Below, piece by piece: positions 1-11,071 of a DNA stretch of 64,000 nt. The notes beneath the pieces are model-generated. The model had not been told where the DNA came from. It saw only the letters and a list, made by a program, of their open reading frames with translations, and did not search any database. The DNA is from Cokeromyces recurvatus (Eukaryota; Mucoromycota; Mucoromycetes; Mucorales; Mucoraceae): contig NW_026251414.1 in the NCBI RefSeq assembly GCF_025118155.1, positions 124,001 to 188,000 on the forward strand. Direction: 5' to 3'. The first letter of the stretch is position 1. Each line of letters starts with the position of its first letter. Made by a program: the position numbers and the translations under genes.

Positions 1-760
1 TTTATTTTTTGACACTTTATATTCAATGTGCAATTGTCGATCTAATTACATGTTTAATAGCATCGTGACACACCTGAAAATAATCCCAGCATTCCTTTTG
101 AATTCAATGAGGATAATAAAAAGCGAATTAATGAAATTTTAAAAAAATATCCTGAACAATATAAGAAAGCAGCTATTATGCCTTTATTAGATCTCGGACA
201 GAGACAACACGGTTTTACTTCTATTTCAGTTATGAATGAAGTTGCACGTCTATTAGAAGTTCCACCTATGCGTGTTTATGAAGTAGCTACGTTTTATACA
301 ATGTATAACCGTCAACCAGTAGGTAAATATTTCCTTCAATTATGTACAACAACGCCTTGTCAGTTAGGTGGATGTGGATCTACAAAGATTTTGAAGACAA
401 TTAAAGAAAACCTTGGCATTGAAGTAGGCGAAACAACAAAGGATGGTAAATTTACTTTGGTTGAAGTTGAGTGTGCTGGTGCTTGTGTTAATGCTCCTGT
501 CATGGCTATTAATGATGATTATTATGTAAGTTTTTTTTTTTATTTTTTTATCTATGTTTAAGTATTTTAATATATTTTTTAAATAGGAGGATTTGACGCC
601 TGAAACAACTGTAAAGCTTTTAGAAAACTTAAAAGCTGATAAACCAATTACTCCCGGTCCTCAAAATGGACGTCATACATGTGAGTACGCTCCAGGTGTT
701 TATACTACACTAAATGAAGAGCCTTATGGTCCTGGATTCAGAGTTCGTGATGACTTGTAA
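1..760 (+). CDS. NDUFV2: NADH:ubiquinone oxidoreductase 24-kDa subunit (NDUFV2 type), 3' part
   Basis: Mitochondrial complex I peripheral-arm subunit that carries the 2Fe-2S cluster N1a. Bases 1-60 read as the end of an intron (acceptor AG at 59-60). The coding exons are 61-525 and 587-760, separated by a GTAAGT...TAG intron. The 212 visible residues begin [12 protein letters not shown], as in animal and fungal NDUFV2. All four cluster cysteines are present: CTTTPC (spacing x4) and, further on, CAGAC (spacing x3). The family motif [18 protein letters not shown] is intact and the protein ends [10 protein letters not shown]. The 5' exon or exons, with the mitochondrial presequence, lie outside the window. 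Identity is certain; only the upstream end is missing. Confidence 0.95.
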
Positions 761-1065
761 TAAGACAATGATAAATAAATAAATGAATAAAAAAAATAAA
801 TAAAAATATAGATATGATTTAGGCAAAATAAATAAATAAAAAAAAAATTAAAAAACTGCGATCTATGTTGTATAATAAATACAGTGAAGCTGATAAATAG
901 TTTCACTTATTTCTAGAAATTGGGCTCACAATCTCAGAAAAAAAATTGCATAGTTTTTTATTTTTTCGCACAGTTTACAGAAGATTAATTTGCTCACTTC
1001 TAAAATTTAGTTTTTGCTCAGTGTATGCGAAATTTATTAGAGGGGATCTTTATTCAAACAAGTTT

Positions 1066-1905
1066 TGAACTTTGATTTTGAATAACGACAAAATCCTTGT
1101 TAGTCACTTATTAAAACATTTTGACATGCTTCAGTGATTCTCATATTGAGTGTTTCGGCCTCTAAAAGCTTTTCTCGCTTCAATTTACTCTTAACAACAG
1201 ACTAGACCAAAATTACTCAAATGGGTTGAATTCAGGGGAATATGGTGGGAGATAAACACAATTGTACCCACGACTTTCGATAAACTTTCTAATGTTATTC
1301 GAGGTATGAATAGGTGCATTGTCCATAATAAGATAATTGCCCTTCGAATTCCTCATGGCAATCCATCACATCTAGAGTATTTGCAATAAAAATTGAAATA
1401 GTGTCCAGTAACAGTTCCAGTAGTTTTTTTTTTTTTTTCAATGAAAAGTTGCATTCACTTCTCATAAAGTTATAAACAGTGCTGCGCGAAATTTTAAGAT
1501 CATTGAGCCGTTTCAATAAATGCTCGGTCACTTCAACAACAGAAGCAGAAGAATTAGCATCAATGAAAATGATATCAGTCTTTTTATGTTCTTCAGTTAG
1601 AATACACACTTGCGACCTACTCTGTTACAGCTGTCAAAAATAGTATCAGGGCACACACTATACTGCTTAACTTATCTCTATGCTGCTCGAATGTGAATGC
1701 CCAACTACTTCGTTGTAGCTGATGCACTCATGCACTTTTCAATCTTCAGACCGAAAACCTAACTTTATCCTGAACGGTATAATGCATATAGTCCCGCTTT
1801 GTGCTTGCCTCCTTCATACGGATATCTTTAACTTTTGGCTTTTCTACCAACATTGGGCAAGTCAGACAAGATTCACTGGAGGTCGTAGTTTTCAAGCACT
1901 CTAAT
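1066..1905 (-). pseudogene. Tc1/mariner-like transposase, internally deleted and frameshifted
   Basis: Reading the minus strand in three frames recovers, in order: an N-terminal helix-turn-helix block (VKDIRMKEASTKRDY, then EKCMSASATTK, about 1700-1890); VGRKCVLTEEHKK (about 1590-1620); a second HTH block with SRSTVYNFMRSECN (about 1440-1495); TVTGHY (about 1405); the DDE-domain motif MDNAPIHTSNN (about 1295-1330); YLPPYSPE (about 1230-1260); and a C-terminal GFCRYS block (about 1080). Stops and frameshifts separate the blocks. At the A-run near 1427-1438 the sequence jumps from the HTH to TVTGHY, so roughly the first half of the catalytic domain, with the first Asp, is missing. Matches come from my knowledge of Mucorales transposases; no search was run. 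Confidence 0.85.
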
Positions 1906-2424
1906 ATAGAGTGCAGCAAGTTAATAATTTCATTTAATTATTTCCGTGTTGGTCGGTCATATAGTCACTTTGATAAAAAGTGAGTTCAAAAGTCATTTTA
2001 ATAAGAGCTTGCTTATTGTTTTTAGAAAAACAATGAAAAAAATAAAAACTAGTTTTATTTTATTTATTTTTTTTTGAAGTCTTATATAGCTACCAGAAGC
2101 CACTTGCCAAGGTAGTATTTTGTATAATGATGGATACAATAATATTATATTAAATCTACTTTTACCAATAGGAAATATTAATATGCCAATGAGGCTGGGA
2201 GATATTTGCTACTTTTAAATATGTTTGAGCTAGTACTTTTGAAGGAATACCAAGAAACCTATAAAGGCTTTATACTGTACTGCACATGTTAAGACCATCA
2301 TTCAATAATAACAACTTAGCTGATCCCTTGGACCTGACAATGGTGATTACACTCAGGTGCTGTTCCTGGACCGTTGTTGATTTTCACCAAGCAGACAAGT
2401 AAGCATAAAGTGCAACTTTTTTTT

Positions 2425-2560
2425 TTCAAAAAAGTACCATCCGTATTTGTAAAAGTACGACCAGTATCTATAAAAGTACGTCCAGCATTTAATTTTCTAC
2501 GATCTTCGTTTTATAAAATTGCGACTTTTGGTTTTATAAAAAGCGACCTTTATTTTTTTT
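2425..2560. repeat. Degenerate subterminal repeats of the Tc1-like element
   Basis: Four or five imperfect ~20-25-bp units with a core of TATAAAA plus (G/T)(T/A)(A/G/C)CG(A/T)CC lie just inside the right inverted repeat. Example starts are near 2450, 2470, 2513 and 2536. Short subterminal repeats are common transposase-binding sites in this superfamily. That role here is inference, and the left end shows only weak counterparts. Confidence 0.5.
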
Positions 2561-2719
2561 TTTTTTTAATTCAACCAAAATTTAATTTTAAACGATCTTT
2601 TTTTTTTGTGTGTGTGCGACCAATTTCTAGAAATAAGCGAAAATATTTATCAGCTTCATTGTATATTATTTTTTACTACCTTTTTTTTTTCAATTCTATT
2701 AAATCTAATTATTGACAAA

Positions 2720-4336
2720 ATGGAACATGTTTTAATGTGGGATGAAAACAGAGTAACTAAATGGATGGCAAGTATTGGTTATGCTTCTTATGAAAAGCAA
2801 TTTAAAGGTACATGCAACACAAATCGATGGAAGAAATTAACATTTATTTTTCTTTTTTTTTTTTTTTTTTTTATTTATTTTATTTTTTTTTTTTTTTTTT
2901 TTTAATAGAGCAAGGAATAACAGGTGATGTACTAGTTAATCTGGATCATGAATCATTAAGGGATTTATCAGTGTTAACAGTTGGGCAAAGAATGGATTTA
3001 TTAAAGAATATATATCAATTAAAAATGCAATATAGAGTACCAATAAATGAATGGGATTATATACCACCAAGTAAATAATATATAACCAGTTACTGCTATG
3101 AATTTTTATTAAATTATTTTATATAGGCGTATTATATGAAACAGTAAATATGAATTATTAATAAAGAGGACTTGTTAATGACTATATAACTTAGGACTGG
3201 TTGGGACATAATGGTATGACAGATTATAGAAAAATAGAAGCAGCATTTCAGGAAAGAGGTAATAACAGATAATGCATATACATTAAAAGATAATCCTATA
3301 TATTAACTGTATTATTAAATAGATGCTCGTATTAAACGATTAACAGAAGATTTACAAAAAGTGAATAATGGGTTAAATGTACTAAAAGAAGAAGTAAATC
3401 AGTTATTAAAATACAATAAGGTAGGTAAAATATACTTCTTGTGAAAGACGCAAGATGAAGATTTATTTAATTATAATAGTATCAGCAACAAAATGATAGC
3501 AATATTAAACCAGCAAAAGTACCTTATTATGGCTTAAAGCATAGTAATTCAATTAGCTTAAATGATGTAGAAGAAGTATATATTTATTCTTTTTTTATAT
3601 TCAAGTAATTAACACTGTCTGTTTACAGGTTAAACTAAATACTACACAGAATGAAAATGGCGGTGCAATTAAAGTTTATGGAGATAAAATAACTAAGGTT
3701 GAACAACATGAACTGGAATCTTCGAAAAATGTTCGTTTATTATTGGATGATCCAACCTCGAAAGTAATTGCTTCCGCTCTTAAAAAATATAATGTGAATA
3801 GTGACTGGCAGCAATATACATTATGGATTCAGTATGGTACACCTGATAATTTGCAAGGTAAATAATTTGTGTTATTTTTAAGTTATATTTAACTTTTAAT
3901 GGTAGAACGTGCGCTGGGTTATGACGAAAAACCATTACGTATTTCTCAGAAATTAAAAGAAGCCAAACAGAATCCAGTATTTGTATTAAAACATGTTAAA
4001 GATAACAAACCTTTTATTCCTCCAAACTATACCTACTCAAGATCTGTACCGAAACTTCAACAACAGCAACAGCAGCAACAACAACAACAACAACAGCAGC
4101 AGCAGCAGCAGCAGCAACAAAGGCAATCACAACAAAATAACAATATCACAGCTGGCAAGGTAGGATTTGAAGTGGTTATTCCTGTAATGTCTTCCTCTGT
4201 ATCTACACCTACTACTACAATAAATACTACAGCTATAAAACGAAACCAACCTGCTGTTTATAATAATGATTTAGGGTTAGATAACGGTGTTGTAAATGCG
4301 ATATTCTCTATAAATAATTCAACTCAAAACCCATAA
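2720..4336 (+). CDS. STE50: Ste50-like adaptor protein (SAM and Ras-association domains)
   Basis: Adaptor that links a MAPKKK (Ste11 type) to membrane GTPases in fungal pheromone, osmotic and filamentation signalling. Eight exons (2720-2807, 2909-3070, 3127-3143, 3195-3258, 3323-3420, 3480-3575, 3629-3857, 3906-4336) give 394 residues. Residues ~5-75 form a SAM domain (MWDENRVTKWMASIGY ... ITGDVLVNLDHESL). About 75-170 is a helical linker. About 175-280 is a Ras-association domain (GGAIKVYGDK ... DDPTSKVIASALKKYNV ... WIQYGTPDN). A ~22-residue poly-Gln tract and a Ser/Thr-rich tail follow. The third exon is only 17 bases. The SAM-then-RA order and spacing match Ste50. A transposon relic lies directly upstream. 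Assignment is by architecture; close paralogues cannot be excluded. Confidence 0.82.
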
Positions 4337-4452
4337 TAAAATGTTAGACTGAAACTTTTTTTTTATTTTTTTTTTTTTTTGCATGAAACAGCCTACTACT
4401 GAATTCAAACTCAAAAAGTTCCCAGTGTTTTCCTTCTAACTTTAATAAATGG

Positions 4453-4455
<3 letters not shown>

Positions 4456-4503
<48 letters not shown>
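4456..4503 (+). repeat. 48-base poly-T tract upstream of eEF3
   Basis: An uninterrupted T run lies 62 bases before the eEF3 start codon, in the 229-base gap after the Ste50-like gene. T-rich tracts are frequent promoter elements in fungal housekeeping genes; a role here is inference. Confidence 0.8.
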
Positions 4504-4507
<4 letters not shown>

Positions 4508-4565
4508 CAAATCTTTTTCTTTTTTTTCATTCTTTTTTTATTATTAGACTCATTTTTTGTTAACC

Positions 4566-7500
4566 ATGTCTTATATGCCTGATACGAGCACAGCTGCTAG
4601 TGCAGCTAGATCAGCTGATCGTAGTAAGCGTCGTTCATTAGCTGCTTTACAAAAGGTTAAACGAGTTCGTATCGGTGAAAAGGAATCTGAAGAATCTAAA
4701 CAACTTCTTAATAAGCTATTGGCCTCTACAGATGAATCAGAACGTAAAAGCTTAGCTGAAGAGGCTGCTGGTTTTGCTAATCATTATGGTATTCGTGCTC
4801 TTAAAGCTTGCCATTTATTCCCTGCTATTTCAACCGAATTATTTGCTAAAAAGGTGCGTAGTCCTCAAGCTCTTGGTGCTCTTGAGTTGACACAAGCTTT
4901 GATTACCTCAAATGCTCTTTTGAGAGGACAAATTGAGCCTCATTTAATTACCCTCATGTCTCCTCTTTTGGAACTTCAAGCTTCAAAGGATAAGTCGTTG
5001 GCTGAATTAGCAGGACAGGTAACACGCAATCTTGTGAAAGCATTCAATCCTATCGCCACCCGTCATATCGTCACTTATTGTTTAGAAGGTCTTGAAAACT
5101 CGAAAAAATGGCAAACCAAGATGTTATCTTTGGAGGTAATCGAGATCTTAGCTGCCGTTAACCCTATGCAGATTTTGAATTGTTTACCCGTCATTATTCC
5201 GGTTGTTTCGGATTGCATGTGGGATACGAAGCCTGACGTCAAGGCCGCAGCAACAAAATGTATGACCACCATTACTGCTTTATTGGATAATAAAGATATT
5301 GAACGCTTTATCCCTGCTGTCATTCAATGTATTAACAATCCTGAAAAGGTCCCTGAAACGATCCATCAATTGGGTGCAACTACCTTTGTTCAAGAGGTGG
5401 ACTCTGGTACATTAGCTTTGATGGTTCCTCTTTTAAATCGTGGATTGCGTGAACGTCAGACACCTATTAAACGTAAATCTGCATTGATCATTGATAACAT
5501 GTGTAAGTTAGTAGATGATCCTGAGGTCGCCGCTCCTTTCTTACCTGTCTTGTTGCCTGCTCTTGAACATGTCCATGAGACTGTGGCTGATCCTGAATGT
5601 CGTGGTGTTGTTAAGAAAGCTGTTGATACCTTGAAACGTATTGGTGGTGGCGTTGATATTTCAACTATCATGACGAATGATCAAAAGCGTGAAAAGGTTT
5701 ACAGTACCTTGGATAAACTTATGCCTACTAAACTTGAAGGCTTCTTTGCCCCCGTTCGTAAATATATGGCTAAACTGGCTCTTGCCTTGGTCTTGGCTCG
5801 TAACTTTGACCGTAGTGCTTGGGCCTCCTCTATGTCTCCTCATGCTGCAACCTGGTTGTTAGTTACAGGTCGTGAACATGAAGATGGTAGTGAAGAATTG
5901 GATTCATCTGCTGAAAAGCTTGCTTTAGCGGCCTTAAGCTCTTGTGAAGAAGCTATCGCTCCTCAATCAGGTGAAGAAGAAGAACTTGAAGAAGGAGAAG
6001 AACTTTGTAACTGTGAGTTCTCTCTTGCATATGGTGCTAAAATCTTGTTAAATCGTACTCATTTACGTTTGATGCGTGGTCGTCGTTATGGTCTTTGTGG
6101 TGCTAACGGTTGTGGTAAGTCTACCTTGATGCGTGCAATCGCTAATGAGCAAGTTGAAGGTTTCCCACCTCGCTCCGTTCTCAAGACGGTCTATGTTGAA
6201 CATGATATTGATGGTTCAGAGGCTGATACCGGTCTGGTAGATTTCATCTTGAACTCTGAAGGTGTTGAATGTCAAGATAGAGCTGAAATTGCACGTATCT
6301 TGAAAAATTATGGTTTCACTGATGAAATGGTTCATCATCAAGCTATTGGTTCACTCTCTGGTGGTTGGAAGATGAAACTTGCCTTGGCTCGTGCTATGTT
6401 GATGAATGCTGATATCCTCCTGTTAGATGAACCTACGAATCACTTGGATGTAGTCAACGTGGCTTGGTTGGAGAATTATCTCTTGGGACTCAAGACCGTT
6501 ACTTCTATTATTGTCTCTCATGATTCAGGCTTCCTTGATCATGTCTGTACAGATATTATCCATTATGAAGGTAATTATAAGTTGAAGCGTTATCGCGGTA
6601 ATCTCTCTGAATTCGTCAAGAAGGTTCCTAGAGCTGCTGCCTATTATTCACTTGAAGCTGCACAGACTGTTTTCCATTTCCCTGAACCCGGCTACCTTGA
6701 AGGTATCAAGACTAAGGAGCGTGCAATCTTAAAGATGAAGAACGTGGATTTCCAATATCCTGGTTCCTCTAAGAAACAACTTATTGACATCTCAATGCAA
6801 TGCTCTCTTGCCTCTCGTGTTGCTGTTATTGGCCCTAATGGTGCTGGTAAGTCTACATTAATCAAATTATTAACTGGAGAACTTGAATCTGAAGTGGGTA
6901 CCGTTTGGCGTCATCCTAACTTACGTATTGCCTATGTTGCTCAACATGCCTTCCATCATATTGAAAAGCATTTGGACAGTACTCCCAACGAATACATCCA
7001 ATGGCGTTACGCTACTGGTGAAGACCGTGAAGAACTTGACAAGAACGACCGTATGAATGCTGAAAGTAATAAGAAGGCCGCTGAGCAAGTCTTTATCATT
7101 GACGGAGAAAAGCGAGTACTTGAGGATATCGTAGGTCGTCGTAAACTCAAGCAATCCTACGAATATGAAGTATCTTGGGTTGGCCGTTCCTCTGTTGATA
7201 ACACCTGGATCTCTCGTCAAAAACTGGAAGATATGGGCTTTGGAAAGAAGATTGCTGAAGTAGATTCTGCTGAGGCAGCCAAGATGGGTTTATTGCGTCC
7301 ATTAACCGCCAAAGAAATTGAAAAACACTTGGCTGAAGTTGGTCTAGAGCCTGAGTTTGCCTCTCACTCACACATTCGTGGTCTCTCTGGTGGACAAAAG
7401 GTCAAGCTTGTGATTGGTGCAGCCATGTGGAATAGACCTCACATGTTAGTCCTTGATGAACCTACCAACTACTTGGATCGTGAGTCATTAGGTGCTCTTG

Positions 7501-7814
7501 CAACAGCCATTCGTGAATATGGAGGTGGTGTTGTGATAGTAACCCACAATCGTGAATTCTCCGAGGCACTCTGTAATGAAGTTTGGAAGGTCGAAAATGG
7601 TCGTTTGACCCCTTCAGGTCATAACTGGGTTTCTGGTAATGGTACAACTGCTATTAAAGAAGAAGAAGCAGAAGATATGGTGGATGCTCAAGGTAATACC
7701 ATCAAGGCTACTCAAAAGAAGAAGAAATTGACTTCTAAGGAACTTCGTAAGAAGAAGAAAGAGCGTATGGAGCGTCGTAAACGTGGTGAAGAAGTTTATA
7801 CTACAGACGAAGAA

Positions 7815-7820
<6 letters not shown>
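4566..7820 (+). CDS. TEF3: Translation elongation factor 3 (eEF3, ABC-F ATPase)
   Basis: Fungal ribosome-bound ATPase that promotes E-site tRNA release and late translocation. The start chosen is the ATG at 4566 (AACCATGTCT context); the frame is open slightly upstream but has no earlier ATG. The protein has 1084 residues in one exon, against ~1044 in yeast Yef3. Domains: an N-terminal extension and HEAT repeats (~40-350); a four-helix region; ABC1 with Walker A GANGCGKST (~512), signature LSGGW (~595) and Walker B ILLLDEPTNHLD; ABC2 with GPNGAGKST (~756), an inserted chromodomain (~855-890), LSGGQ (~940) and LVLDEPTNYLD; then a Lys/Arg-rich ribosome-binding tail. Strong CGT/GGT codon bias fits very high expression. 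The stop codon runs straight into a 28-base A tract. Confidence 0.97.
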
Positions 7821-7851
<31 letters not shown>

Positions 7852-8192
7852 TTATAGATTATTTATTATATGCTTTTCTTGCTTTCTTTAAAAGTTCTTT
7901 AAAATCAATAAATTATAATATAATATATAACTTGAAAGTTTTATTATTCATTTATATCTTCTTGACAATTTGAAAGTTATTTTGTATCTTGAAATTTCAC
8001 TAGAATTGTCATAAGAAGAAGGTCCTGTGTTACTTCAGAAAATACGTGGCGAATTTGCAACAAATCAAGCCCTCTTACTTTTTACATACAAGGTTAAAAG
8101 TGAGATTAAATTTTACTATTGCAGGAGAGTATGGGACACGGTAATAAAAACTTTGTTTTTCTTTTCTTTTTCTTTTCTTTTATACTACAATT
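7821..8192. other. Intergenic spacer, eEF3 3' region and OPI3 promoter
   Basis: It begins with an A-tract fused to the eEF3 stop codon, followed by AT-rich sequence that includes an AATAAA-like site near 7908 and a CT-rich tract (8150-8185) just before the OPI3 start. No coding signal seen. Confidence 0.6.
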
Positions 8193-9089
8193 ATGTCAAA
8201 TCTTGTTGATTTTTCTCAGCCCTCGTTATATTACGCACTTGGACATATCTTATTTAATCCAATTTTTTGGAATACTGTTGCAAGAGCTGGTAAGAGCATG
8301 CAGTAGTTAAAAAGGTCATATACATATACATATTTATTTTTTATACTATTCTGTAGAATATAAAAATAAAATATTAACAAAGTTAGCCGGTGGAAACGCA
8401 TATAGGGGAACATATGGATTAGCTATCGTTATTTTTACTTTAGGTCTTACGAGAGATTATTTGTAAGTAAGAAGGGGTTGAATAATGAATTATAATAATT
8501 ATTATTTTTTTTTTTTTTTGATTTCTATAGGTATCATACTGCATTAGGTAATCAACCTACTCATCCTTTTTTTGAACAATACATTATTCAAATAACCGCT
8601 GTACTTTTATTCCTTACTGGAAATACCCTTGTTTTATCTTCTATGTGGGCCCTTGGTGTTACTGGAACTTATCTTGGTATAAAATTGAAATTCTTATAAT
8701 TAGTGCTGTAATTAATATTATCGTTATAGGTGACTATTTTGGTATTTTGATGAAAGAACGTGTTACAGGCTTTCCATTTAATGTTTGTGATAATCCAATG
8801 TATATTGGTTCTACCTGTACATTCTTAGCTACTGCTTTATGGTAAGTAACATAATTAGTCTCATTGTATCATATATATATATATTTTTTGACCAAAACTA
8901 AAAAGGTATAAGAGTCCTGCTGGGGTTCTATTGACTGCTGTCGTATATGTTGTATATAAAATTGCTTTAACATTTGAAGAGTAAGTTTTGTCCGATATGT
9001 ATAGAAATATGTATTAATGATTATATAATATTCATTATAGACCTTTCACGGCTAAGATTTATGCTACTAAAGATAATAAGAAAAATTAA
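8193..9089 (+). CDS. OPI3: Phosphatidyl-N-methylethanolamine / phospholipid N-methyltransferase (Opi3 type)
   Basis: ER membrane enzyme that makes the last SAM-dependent methylations from phosphatidylethanolamine to phosphatidylcholine. Six exons (8193-8289, 8357-8462, 8531-8676, 8730-8841, 8906-8980, 9041-9089) give 194 residues, close to yeast Opi3 (206). Hydrophobic helices cover most of the protein. The SAM-binding GxG segment [20 protein letters not shown] is followed by the family block [28 protein letters not shown] and the EEPFTAKIY C-terminus also match. Introns are 53-73 bases. The gene converges on the presenilin gene with 126 bases between stop codons. Confidence 0.94.
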
Positions 9090-9215
9090 TACTGTGTATC
9101 TATAAAATATGGTGGGTGAATACTTTGTGTAGAAACTGAATATGATTATTAAAATAAACGTCAATACTATATACAAAAAGTTACATAGAAAAGGGATTAG
9201 AAGTGGAATTTATTT

Positions 9216-10965
9216 TTAAAGAGATATAGACTGTAAAGAAAGAGAGTTAATCATTGGACTGGTCATATAATAAGCAATAGCATATGTAATGCTTCCAAAT
9301 AAAATAGAGATAGGTAAAGCGGGCAATGCTTTTTTTTTCAATGTTAAAATTAAAATTGTCAATGAAAGTCCCTGCATAATAAGAAAGTTAATAAGATTAT
9401 TATATAATGTATATACAACTACTTTACTGTAAGAATTGCTATGATGCATAAACATAAGGTAATAGCATTTGTTCTTGATGCCTTCCCAACTAGAACACTA
9501 TAAAATATAAAATCACCCAAACCAAGTTTAATAGCTTTGAGTTCATCTTCCTCATCTTCTTGTTCACATTCAACTTCAATATTATCGTTTCTTATAGATT
9601 CTTCTTGGACTCTAGTGATTGATGAGATATCAGTAAGCTCATTTACAAATGCCCCTTCTTCGCTATTCTGAACTACATGATATCCTTTTTTACTACTTTT
9701 ATTAAAAATCCATGTCCAAATATTAGTATTTGTTGATGTTTCTTGTGTTCTATAGCCATCAATAGCGCTAGTCTCAGAATTGTCAAAACTTGCCATTCCT
9801 GCTGAATATATAAGTGCTGGTATTTCTTCTTGACGTTCCTCTGCAATTGAAATCAATAAGTTTAATGGTCCTGCTGGGCATAATACAGCAAATAAATCTA
9901 TGCAAAAGTTAGTATCCATTAATCTATATCTATATTTCTTCCACTGAAACTAACCATAAAGTGACACAGCTATTAAAACTGTCCATGTTGTCCATGGTGG
10001 CATTCTTAACATACTAATTGACTAATAAATAAGCGTTGTATTAAGCATATATATATGTATATGTATATATACATATATATTACCATACAATATCATCATT
10101 TACGACTTACAGTGGCTGTACTAACGATGATTAAATATGCTTGCTGTACCCATAAAGGACTTTTCCAAAATATGGCTATTACACCAACAACCGAAATATT
10201 CCAAGCACAGAATACCATAGTCATGTAATCTAATGGTAAATCATATACATCCATCATTTCACTGGAATTTTCATTAATTTGAATTAATGTAGAACTTGTA
10301 ACCTTATCAACTTACATCCATAATGTTGTAGTAGTTACACCAAGAATGGACAAAACTGAAAATCCAAGCCAAAAGAACAAAAACTAAAAGGGAAAAAAAT
10401 GGTTATGCTTATAATTTCGGGAGAGTTTGTTTTTCTTTTTGAGAATAGTATTTACTTGATAAAGTCTATATTTAAAACAGAGAACAAAAAGAAATGTCAT
10501 AGCTGCAATGCCAACGACAATAGCTATAGCATTTAAAATACTACCACCTAAACGGATGCCTATATTGTCTGTTGGTATTTCATCATATACCATTAAAGGG
10601 TTACTAAAAAGGTTATAACGTTAAGCAGATGAATGATTCTATACAACCATGATTATCTTCACCTGAATTGCAAATCATCAATAGCTAATGTTGTTTCAAT
10701 CCAACAGGTTAATGTAAACGTTATAATTAAAGGATAAAAAAGTAATGTTAATTGCTTTACAAAAAACTGAATAGTTTCTTTATGACGATTCTGCTCATTA
10801 TTTGACTAATGGACAAGTATTAATAAAATAGACATTATATATAATTTATTATCTATATAGTAAGGTTATTTAAGCTACTTCTACAATATTTTGTTGGTTT
10901 TCCTGTAATAATGGCTGTAGAGACTGAGATATATTATCTTCTTCTTCTGCATCCCAAGCTGGCAT
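9216..10965 (-). CDS. PSEN: Presenilin (intramembrane aspartyl protease, gamma-secretase catalytic family)
   Basis: Multi-pass aspartyl protease that cleaves substrates inside membranes. Eight exons in transcription order (10965-10879, 10805-10663, 10603-10456, 10383-10316, 10261-10111, 10021-9955, 9897-9428, 9371-9216) give 429 residues. Family landmarks are intact: the TM6 catalytic Asp in SLYDLFAVLCP (Asp222, codon split by an intron after its first base); the TM7 GLGD motif (Asp350) in LGLGDFIFYSVL; and the C-terminal PALP motif (395-398) in KKALPALPIS. The acidic hydrophilic loop between TM6 and TM7 is ~85 residues. PWTTWTVLIAV and the QQAYLIIVS helix also resemble animal presenilins. 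The N-terminus is acidic and cytosolic. Both aspartates are kept, so it is probably active. Other gamma-secretase subunits are not in the window. Confidence 0.95.
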
Positions 10966-11071
10966 ATGTCAAATAGAAATATAAAACGAAAAAAAACAAA
11001 ACAAAGTATGCAAACACTGAATTTTTATAAAATTTATTTTTCAAATACGATAAAATGTTTTTTTTTTCTTT

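Larger units (their letters stand above)
882..2661. mobile_element. Tc1/mariner-type DNA transposon, non-autonomous relic
   Basis: Terminal inverted repeats lie at 882-930 and 2613-2661, matching at 44 of 49 positions by hand alignment. Both ends start with a Tc1-like CAGTG/CAATG and are immediately flanked by TA (880-881 and 2662-2663), the target duplication expected for Tc1/mariner. The 1780-bp interior holds a broken transposase on the minus strand (about 1066-1905). Near the right end are degenerate units resembling TATAAAA-N-TGCGAC. The element ends 58 bp before the start codon of the Ste50-like gene, so it now forms that gene's upstream region. The boundaries are seen directly; the superfamily follows from the TIR/TA structure and the transposase motifs. 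Confidence 0.9.

Noticed and set aside
4566..7820. eEF3 as a recent retrogene (intronless, A tract after stop)
   Set aside because: No target duplication was found, the codon bias is that of a native highly expressed gene, and calreticulin, which has an intron, shows the same A tract.
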